From contig PKYX01000455.1 of the NCBI GenBank assembly GCA_003132825.1, positions 1 to 14,957 of the forward strand: DNA of 14,957 nt, written 5' to 3'. The stretch's first letter is position 1, and the number at the start of each line of letters is the position of its first letter. Below are positions 7,230 through 14,957 of the stretch, one piece after another. The notes under the pieces were generated by a model. It saw only the letters and a list, made by a program, of their open reading frames with translations, was not told where the DNA came from and made no database searches. Made by a program: the position numbers and the translations under genes. Origin of the DNA: Acidobacteriaceae bacterium (GTDB lineage Bacteria; Acidobacteriota; Terriglobia; Terriglobales; Acidobacteriaceae).

Positions 7230-7664
7230 CTAGAGCCTTCCTTCATCGGCGGAGGGTCCGTAGAGGGCCGGCACCGGCGCACCGTTCAGCCGCAGATAGA
7301 CGGTCAGCTGTCCGCGGTGGTGCGCCAGGTGACTGAAGACGGCGTCCCGAAGCATGATGAGGCGGGCCTGTTCCGCGGCCACGTGGCCGGCAACCAGCAG
7401 CCGCCAAGGTTCGAGCAGATGCTCATCGGTGGTATTGGTTAAGGCCAGGCGCGCCTCGGCGACGTATTGGTCGAGGCCTTCGACACGGCTGCCGAACTGG
7501 CCGCGGTCTTTGCGCGCAGGCGCAGTTCCGAACCTGCCGGACAGAAAACCATGCTGGCTTTCGTGCGTATGGGCGGAGGTCCGAGGAACTTGGTGATACG
7601 TCATGGCGAAAGGGAATCCCCAGAGCAATCCGACCCAGTCCTCCACCCGGCAACTCTGCTACCC
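7230..7664 (-). pseudogene. DinB-family remnant, 5' truncated and frameshifted
   Basis: The C-terminal part reads as a DinB-like four-helix protein: EARLALTNTTDEHLLEPWRL, then MLRDAVFSHLAHHRGQLTVY, then LRLNGAPVPALYGPSADE before the TAG at 7230-7232. HLAHHRGQ carries the two C-terminal metal-ligand histidines of the family. The N-terminal half, normally with a third His, is missing. Just upstream, VAELPG (minus frame, 7662-7645) continues as WVGLL only after a frame change, matching the HVAELPGW region of relatives and indicating a frameshift. Before that the reading breaks at a stop and the usual first helix is absent. The 5' end meets the start of GH31 (7699), suggesting that a rearrangement removed the front. 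DinB-like proteins are metal-binding and some act as thiol transferases; this copy should be inactive. A sequencing error could explain the frameshift but not the missing N-terminus. Confidence 0.7.
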
Positions 7665-7698
7665 TAGGAAACTGCCAACTCATCCTGCCGAGGTGCTA

Positions 7699-10089
7699 AT
7701 GACAGAAGGCCGTCGCTGGTTTTCGAATCTTGCCTGCCGGTTCGCACTGGCCGGGCTGCTAGCTGTGCCCTGGTTGTCGGCCAGCGCCGAGACCTCGCAG
7801 ATTGTTTTAGATCGGGACGGCAGCACCATCGTGCTCGAGCCCTATGCGCCAAATATTGTCCGGGTCAGCTTGAGTTTGTTGAAGAACCAGGCCATCGCCG
7901 CGCCTGGCTATGGGTTTGTGGCGACTCCCGCCGCTGCCGGTTGGACCCACCACGAGAACGATCAGGGAGACCTCTACCGGTCATCGCGTTTGCTAGTGAG
8001 GGTGGCGGTTCCCCATCCCGGCAAGCTTATGGCGACGGAGGTAGACATCGGGAAATTTTTCAATGGGTCTGCTCCGCCAGCGCACATTACCATCAGCACG
8101 CCGGAAGGCAAGACCCTGCTCGACATGACGGGGTGGTCCATGTCGGTGCCCAATCACAAGGATGGAAACGCTGGAATCTTGCACGATCGGCGTCCCTCGG
8201 ATGCGGCCTTCTACGAAGTGGGCGCCAGTTTCGTTTCGCCCGAGGACGAACACTACTACGGGCTGGGTCAGAATCAGGAAGGGTTCCTAGACCATCGCGG
8301 CCATACGGTCGAATGCTGGCATAACTACACCTCTACCGGCGGCCCCAGCGTCTGCGTGCCCTTCATGGTTTCGAACTACGGGTACGGGATCATTTGGGAT
8401 AATCCCTCGAAGACGACCATCGAGCCGGGATTCAACGAGCGGACGCTCTGGAGTTCGGAGGTCGGCGAGCGCGTGTCCTTCTTTGTCATTGCCGGCGCGT
8501 CGACAGATGAAATCTATTCCGGGTACCGGCAACTTACGGGCGCCACGCCGCTGTTGCCAAAGGCTGCCTACGGGTACATCCAGTGCAAACAGCGCTACTC
8601 GACCCAAGCGGAAGTGCTGGCCGTTGCCCAGGGCTACCGGCAGCGGCACCTGCCGGCCGACGTCATCGTGGTCGACTGGTTCTACTTCACGAAGATGGGG
8701 CAAATGGATTTCATTCCTGACCAATGGCCGGATCCGGCGGCCATGAACCGGCAACTTCACGACTTGGGCTTCCAGACGATGATCAGCGTCTGGCCCCGAT
8801 TCACGCCGGGTTCGCGCTATTACGACTTCCTGGCGAAGAAGGGCTGGTTCGAGCAACTCGCGGACGGCACACCCACCGATGGGTTGCCCTATGACCGCGC
8901 CGGCTCCGATATTGATACCACCAATCCCGAGGCCGCTCGCTGGTACTGGAATATGATTCGCGACAATATCATCAGCCAAGGCTTCGACGCCATTTGGGCG
9001 GACGAAACCGAGCCTGACCTGCCGCCCAATGGCAGCTACTTCGAGGTCGGGCCGGGGACGCGTTATTACAACATCTATCCCTTGCTGCACACCGCGGCGA
9101 TCTACGATGGCTTTCGCCGGGATGTTCCCCGTCGCGCGCTCATCCTCTCGCGGGACGCTTACCTGGGAGCGCAGCGCAATGGCACCATGTTCTGGTCTTC
9201 CGATATCTATCCCACCTGGGACACCCTGAAGCGGCAGATTCCTACAGGCCTCGACTTCACCGCTTCGGGCATGGCGTATTGGACCAACGACATCGGGGGG
9301 TGGCAGTATCTGCCCAAGGAACATCATCCCTTGCACCCTCCGCTGCTCGATCCTTCGGATGCGCGAGCCAATGTCGGCGGTTACGATGATTATCCGGAAC
9401 TCTACACCCGCTGGTTTGAGTATGCGGCGTTCCTTCCCATTTTTCGGGCGCACGGCAGCCGCACCTACAACGAAGTGTGGTCCTACGGCCGGCAGGCGGA
9501 ACCGATTCTCGAGAAATATCTCAAGCTGCGCTATCAGTTGATTCCCTACATCTATTCGCTGGCGCACAACACGGAGCAGACAGGCGCACCCTATATGCGG
9601 GCGCTTTTTATGGACTTTCCTAACGACCCGAGGGTTGCCAGCCTGGGCGATGAGTACATGTTTGGACCGGCGTTTCTGGTGGCCCCGGTCACCGAGCAGG
9701 GAGCTACCAGCCGGATGGTTTATCTGCCGGCGGGCGCGGATTGGTACAACTACTGGACCAATCAGCGGATCCACGGCGGGCAGAGCATTCAGGTGGATGC
9801 ACCCATCGATACCTTGCCGCTGTTTGTGCGCGCGGGTTCGCTCTTGCCTCTGGGCGCGGTCGTCGAGAGCACCAGCGAGGTGCAGAAGATTGCGAAAGTA
9901 AGGGTCTATCCGGGGGCGGACGGGAACTTTGCGCTCTATCAGGATGACGGTCGGACCTATGCGTATGAAAAAGGCGGAAGCAGCATCACTCGCCTGCACT
10001 GGGATGACGCCGGTCAAAAGCTGACTCACGAGGGAGTGGCGGCGTGGGTGGGCCCTGATGCCGAGATGGTCGAGATGGTGGGCCATTAG
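7699..10089 (+). CDS. Secreted GH31 family glycoside hydrolase (alpha-xylosidase or alpha-glucosidase type)
   Basis: Protein of 796 residues from ATG 7699, chosen over an in-frame ATG 32 codons upstream because GAGGTG (7690-7695) precedes it and a good signal peptide follows (cleavage near SASA/E, residue 30). Order: GH31 N-terminal beta-sandwich (about 31-240; YYGLGQNQEGFLDHRGHTV), TIM barrel (about 270-600; VIVVDWFYFTKMGQMDF, TMISVWPRF), then a C-terminal beta region with DUF5110-like YPGADGNFALYQDDGRTYAY. The expected nucleophile is Asp435 in IWADETEPD and the acid/base Asp502 in MFWSSDI, followed by YWTNDIGGW. The ETEPD and SVWP signatures resemble the alpha-xylosidase branch that acts on xyloglucan fragments, without a PA14 insert; alpha-glucosidase remains possible. 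Retaining mechanism, periplasmic or extracellular. It is followed after 64 bp by prolyl oligopeptidase. Confidence 0.93.
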   Translation: MTEGRRWFSNLACRFALAGLLAVPWLSASAETSQIVLDRDGSTIVLEPYAPNIVRVSLSLLKNQAIAAPGYGFVATPAAAGWTHHENDQGDLYRSSRLLVRVAVPHPGKLMATEVDIGKFFNGSAPPAHITISTPEGKTLLDMTGWSMSVPNHKDGNAGILHDRRPSDAAFYEVGASFVSPEDEHYYGLGQNQEGFLDHRGHTVECWHNYTSTGGPSVCVPFMVSNYGYGIIWDNPSKTTIEPGFNERTLWSSEVGERVSFFVIAGASTDEIYSGYRQLTGATPLLPKAAYGYIQCKQRYSTQAEVLAVAQGYRQRHLPADVIVVDWFYFTKMGQMDFIPDQWPDPAAMNRQLHDLGFQTMISVWPRFTPGSRYYDFLAKKGWFEQLADGTPTDGLPYDRAGSDIDTTNPEAARWYWNMIRDNIISQGFDAIWADETEPDLPPNGSYFEVGPGTRYYNIYPLLHTAAIYDGFRRDVPRRALILSRDAYLGAQRNGTMFWSSDIYPTWDTLKRQIPTGLDFTASGMAYWTNDIGGWQYLPKEHHPLHPPLLDPSDARANVGGYDDYPELYTRWFEYAAFLPIFRAHGSRTYNEVWSYGRQAEPILEKYLKLRYQLIPYIYSLAHNTEQTGAPYMRALFMDFPNDPRVASLGDEYMFGPAFLVAPVTEQGATSRMVYLPAGADWYNYWTNQRIHGGQSIQVDAPIDTLPLFVRAGSLLPLGAVVESTSEVQKIAKVRVYPGADGNFALYQDDGRTYAYEKGGSSITRLHWDDAGQKLTHEGVAAWVGPDAEMVEMVGH

Positions 10090-10121
10090 GGAGGGTTTCA
10101 CTTTTGCGTCCAGCTGCTCTA

Positions 10122-10136
10122 AGAAAACGGTTTTCT
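10122..10136. promoter_or_regulatory. Perfect 15-bp palindrome, candidate operator
   Basis: AGAAAAC and GTTTTCT flank a single G, and short flanking arms extend the symmetry (GCTC 10116-10119 with GAGC 10137-10140). It sits between the GH31 stop and the oligopeptidase start, 18 bp before the ATG. An A-tract/CG/T-tract dyad of this kind recalls LacI/GalR-family operators (inference). An A-rich/U-rich hairpin acting on RNA is an alternative, but the stem is not GC-rich as an intrinsic terminator would be. Confidence 0.35.
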
Positions 10137-10153
10137 GAGCTGAGAGGGTGATC

Positions 10154-12307
10154 ATGACAGGAGGTTGTCGCTTGATTTGGACGCTTGCTTGTGGGTTTCT
10201 GCTGGCGGCTGTGGCGGTGGCGCAGGAAGGGTCTCCTGCGCCGAGTCCTGCGCCGCTCGCTCCGCCGAAGGCCAAGATCCAGCCGGTCACCGACGACCTG
10301 CACGGTCACAAGATCGTGGACAACTATCGCTGGCTGGAGGATGCGGGCAGCCCGGAGACCCAGGAGTTTGTGCGCCAGGAACTGGCTTACACGCGTGGCA
10401 TCCTCGATCCGCTGCCGGGGCGCGAGAAGATTCTCGAGCGCCTGCAGCAGCTGGCCTTGGTGGGCACCATCGGCGCGCCGCAGCTCGGCGGTAAGTACTA
10501 TTTCTATACGCGGCGCGAGGGCACGCAGAATCAGCCGCTCCTGCTGGTGCGGGAGGGGGTCCATGGAGCAGATCGGCCCCTGGTCGATGTCAACCAGATG
10601 GCGGCGGACGGAACGGTGGCATTGGACTGGTGGTATCCCTCTGACGACGGTAAGTATGTGGCCTATGGGACTTCGCACAGCGGTTCGGAGGAGAGCACGT
10701 TGTACCTGATCGAGACCGCGACCGGCAAATTGCTGGGCGATACCATTGAGCGCACGCGCTTCTCGAGTGTGGCGTGGAAGAAGGATAATTCGGGGTTTTA
10801 CTATACCCGCCATCCCCGGAAGGGCGAAGTGCCCGCCGGAGAAGAGGTGTACCACGTCAAGATTTTCTACCACCCGCTGGGCGGCGACCCGGCCAAGGAT
10901 ACCCTGATTTTCGGGGAGGGGCTGCCGGCGCAGGATATTCCCGGGGTGCAGCTTTCCGATGACGATGACCGATGGCTGCTGATCACAGTTTTCGAGGGCT
11001 GGACGAAGACGGAGATGTATTTGCAGGATCTACAAGCGGGAACGCCGCCAGTGGCACTGACCAGCGGCAAGAACTTCCGCTATAGCGGCGAAATTGTTCA
11101 GGGCAAACTCTACATCACGACGAACGAGGACGCGCCACGCTACCGGGTGTTTGTGGTGGGCGCCGCCCAGGCCAAGCGCGACAACTGGAAGGAGATTATT
11201 CCCGAGAGCGACGCCGTGCTCGAGAACTTGAGTATTTTTGGCGGGATGCTCTTTGCGCAGTATGAGAAGAACGCCAGCTCCCAGCTCGAGCGCTTTGATC
11301 TCGAAGGGAAACCGCTGGGGGGTGTTCGGCTGCCGGCCCTGGGGACGGCGGCGGGAATCGGCGGCCGCTGGGACCGCAAGGAAATGTTCTTCGGCTTCCA
11401 GTCGTTTACCATTCCGGCTTCGGTCTACCAGGTCGATCTTCCCTCAGGACAGACTTCGCTTTGGGATCGAGTGCAGGCTCCGATTGACCCTTCCGCCTAT
11501 GACGTGAAGCAGGTCTGGTTCTCCTCGAAGGACGGCACCAAGATCCCCATGTTCGTCTTCCATAAGAAGGGCCTGGAGCTCAATGGGAAAAACCCCACTC
11601 TGCTCACCGGGTACGGCGGCTTCAATATCAGCTTGACCCCCAGTTTTTCGGCCGCGCGCTACCTGTGGCTGGAGCATGGGGGCGTGTTCGCGGTGGCGAA
11701 TCTGCGCGGTGGGGCCGAATTCGGCGAGGACTGGCATCGGGCCGGCATGCTCGACAAGAAGCAAAATGTGTTCGACGATTTCATCGCCGCCGCCGAATTC
11801 CTGATTTCCGACCAGATTACCGACAAGGATCATCTGGCGATTCAGGGCGGCTCAAACGGAGGGCTGTTGGTGGGGGCGGCGCTGACCGAGCGACCGGACC
11901 TGTTTCGGGCGGTGGTTTGCCAAGTGCCGCTGCTCGATATGCTGCGCTATCAGCATTTTCAGATCGCCAAGCTGTGGATTCCGGAGTATGGCTCAGCCGA
12001 CGATCCCAAGCAGTTCGAGTGGCTTTACGCCTATTCCCCGTATCAGCATGTGAAGCCGGGAACCGACTATCCGGCCATTCTGTTCATGACCGCCGAGAGC
12101 GATACCCGGGTGGACCCGATGCACGCCAAGAAAATGGCCGCGATAATGCAGGCCCAGGCGGGCAACGGGCAAAGCCGCGACCGGCCGATCCTGCTGCGCA
12201 TTGAATCCAAGGCCGGGCATGGAGCCGGCAAGCCCCTGGCCAAGCAGATTGAAGAGGGCGTGGATGTTTACTCCTTCTTGTTCTGGCAATTGGGAGTGAC
12301 GCCGTAG
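10154..12307 (+). CDS. Secreted prolyl oligopeptidase (serine peptidase family S9A)
   Basis: Protein of 717 residues from ATG 10154, with AGAGGG (10143-10148) five bases upstream. A GTG six bases earlier is in frame but lies on that ribosome site. Residues 1-23 are a signal peptide (cleavage near AVAQ), followed by an Ala/Pro/Ser linker, unlike the cytosolic animal enzyme. The S9A N-terminal signature is present (IVDNYRWLEDAGSPETQEFV), then a seven-bladed propeller, then the alpha/beta hydrolase domain (LLTGYGGFNIS, NLRGGAEFGEDWH). The catalytic triad reads Ser567 in GGSNGG, Asp650 in SDTRVDP and His689 in AGHGAGK. The family cleaves peptides shorter than about 30 residues after proline. Length and motifs indicate an intact active enzyme. 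It may share a transcript with GH31, or be controlled separately at the palindrome upstream. Confidence 0.95.
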   Translation: MTGGCRLIWTLACGFLLAAVAVAQEGSPAPSPAPLAPPKAKIQPVTDDLHGHKIVDNYRWLEDAGSPETQEFVRQELAYTRGILDPLPGREKILERLQQLALVGTIGAPQLGGKYYFYTRREGTQNQPLLLVREGVHGADRPLVDVNQMAADGTVALDWWYPSDDGKYVAYGTSHSGSEESTLYLIETATGKLLGDTIERTRFSSVAWKKDNSGFYYTRHPRKGEVPAGEEVYHVKIFYHPLGGDPAKDTLIFGEGLPAQDIPGVQLSDDDDRWLLITVFEGWTKTEMYLQDLQAGTPPVALTSGKNFRYSGEIVQGKLYITTNEDAPRYRVFVVGAAQAKRDNWKEIIPESDAVLENLSIFGGMLFAQYEKNASSQLERFDLEGKPLGGVRLPALGTAAGIGGRWDRKEMFFGFQSFTIPASVYQVDLPSGQTSLWDRVQAPIDPSAYDVKQVWFSSKDGTKIPMFVFHKKGLELNGKNPTLLTGYGGFNISLTPSFSAARYLWLEHGGVFAVANLRGGAEFGEDWHRAGMLDKKQNVFDDFIAAAEFLISDQITDKDHLAIQGGSNGGLLVGAALTERPDLFRAVVCQVPLLDMLRYQHFQIAKLWIPEYGSADDPKQFEWLYAYSPYQHVKPGTDYPAILFMTAESDTRVDPMHAKKMAAIMQAQAGNGQSRDRPILLRIESKAGHGAGKPLAKQIEEGVDVYSFLFWQLGVTP

Positions 12308-12391
12308 GTGCACCCCCCGGGTCTAAGCTCGGGAAGAGGAAGAAAACCGTGATTCTGGTCACCGCCCGGTGGGAATGAATCATCCAAAGTG

Positions 12392-12403
12392 GGTCAAGTG
12401 ACC
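12392..12403. promoter_or_regulatory. 12-bp palindrome GGTCA-AG-TGACC upstream of the pyrophosphatase promoter
   Basis: A perfect dyad with 5-bp arms lies 21 bp before the -35 box of the predicted promoter, a normal place for an activator or repressor site. The half-site GGTCA also occurs at 12357-12361 and 12474-12478, and TGACC overlaps the -35 itself at 12426-12430. The recurrence is suggestive but each half-site is short. Confidence 0.25.
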
Positions 12404-12424
12404 GCCTCCACCACCAACCGAGGT

Positions 12425-12453
12425 TTGACCTGCTTCGCCTCCCATGTTATAAA
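12425..12453 (+). promoter_or_regulatory. Sigma70-type promoter for the membrane pyrophosphatase gene
   Basis: TTGACC (12425-12430) and TATAAA (12448-12453) are separated by exactly 17 bp, each one base off consensus. Transcription would start near 12460, giving a leader of about 229 bases before the ATG at 12689. It is the best-formed promoter in the window. Confidence 0.65.
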
Positions 12454-12459
12454 CACACG

Positions 12460-12688
12460 TTTTGTGTTGGTTCGGTCACGGCAATGTTTTTCTTGCCGCC
12501 GACCTCTGGCTCGAATCAATCGAAACAACCGACGCGGCCAAGCTCACTCCTGTTCAAGTCTTGTGGTGGAAGCGTGTTCGGAAACACCGGCCATACGCTC
12601 CCCGGCGCTCTGTTTTTGGCGTCGGGCTGGCGCTGCCTGCCGGAAGGGGCAGCAAGACACGCAGTCGTTCGAAAACTGGAGGGTTCTC
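12460..12688 (+). promoter_or_regulatory. Long structured 5' leader of the pyrophosphatase gene
   Basis: About 229 bases of predicted untranslated leader with three hairpins. The first pairs CGGCAA (12479-12484) with TTGCCG (12493-12498), extended by GGTC (12474-12477) with GACC (12501-12504). The second pairs AGCGT (12571-12575) with ACGCT (12595-12599), or alternatively GTGTT (12574-12578) with AACAC (12583-12587). The third pairs GCTGCC (12632-12637) with GGCAGC (12648-12653) and can close on a GGAA tetraloop. A strong GGAGGG ribosome site (12678-12683) follows. It matches no riboswitch class I can recognise. Overlapping open frames here look like chance. Confidence 0.4.

Positions 12689-14957
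<2,269 letters not shown>

Noticed and set aside
7603..7698. Upstream in-frame start adding 32 residues to GH31
   Set aside because: The extension would bury the signal peptide behind a polar stretch, lacks a ribosome site and overlaps the DinB remnant; ATG 7699 has GAGGTG just upstream.
8287..10290. Minus-strand open frame of 667 codons opposite GH31, running into the oligopeptidase start
   Set aside because: The opposite strand carries complete GH31 catalytic motifs. The antisense product is low-complexity Arg/Gly/Val/Pro sequence with no family pattern, so it is a codon-bias shadow despite its length.

Overview
The window looks like a chromosomal piece of a GC-rich member of the Acidobacteriota (probably Terriglobia/Acidobacteriia). 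This is inferred from three things: a roughly 1,170-residue TonB-dependent receptor with an N-terminal carboxypeptidase-regulatory-like domain (a family strongly expanded in that phylum); secreted GH30 and GH31 glycosidases and a secreted prolyl oligopeptidase, typical of heterotrophic soil acidobacteria; and a small exported charged helical protein of a type I associate with the same group. No rRNA, tRNA, CRISPR array, transposase or phage gene was seen.

Layout. A complete outer-membrane receptor (174-3689, minus) is divergent from a Tat-exported GH30 glycosidase (4266-5672, plus) across a 576-bp spacer with inverted repeats and a dense cluster of restriction-type palindromes. Convergent to GH30 is an MscS-type mechanosensitive channel (5718-6629, minus). 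It is divergent from a small exported helical protein (6722-7102, plus); the two perfect TATAAT boxes in their spacer imply back-to-back promoters. Next comes a broken DinB-family remnant (about 7230-7664, minus) whose 5' end stops where the GH31 gene begins. GH31 (7699-10089, plus) and prolyl oligopeptidase (10154-12307, plus) follow as a tandem pair with a perfect 15-bp palindrome between them. After a 381-bp gap with a near-consensus promoter and a long foldable leader, a membrane pyrophosphatase gene (12689 to the window edge, plus) runs out of the window.

How the genes may work together. Receptor, GH30 and GH31 plausibly serve scavenging of a plant or microbial polysaccharide or glycoconjugate: enzymes cut outside the cytoplasm and the receptor takes up products. 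No SusD partner, sugar regulator or inner-membrane transporter is in view, so this is not a complete classical utilisation locus. The oligopeptidase adds peptide scavenging. The pyrophosphatase (ion pumping from PPi) and the MscS channel are energy and osmotic housekeeping functions.

I see no clearly new multi-gene system. The items most worth a second look are the divergent but active-site-complete pyrophosphatase, its long foldable leader, the DinB remnant abutting GH31, and the polylinker-like site cluster before GH30.
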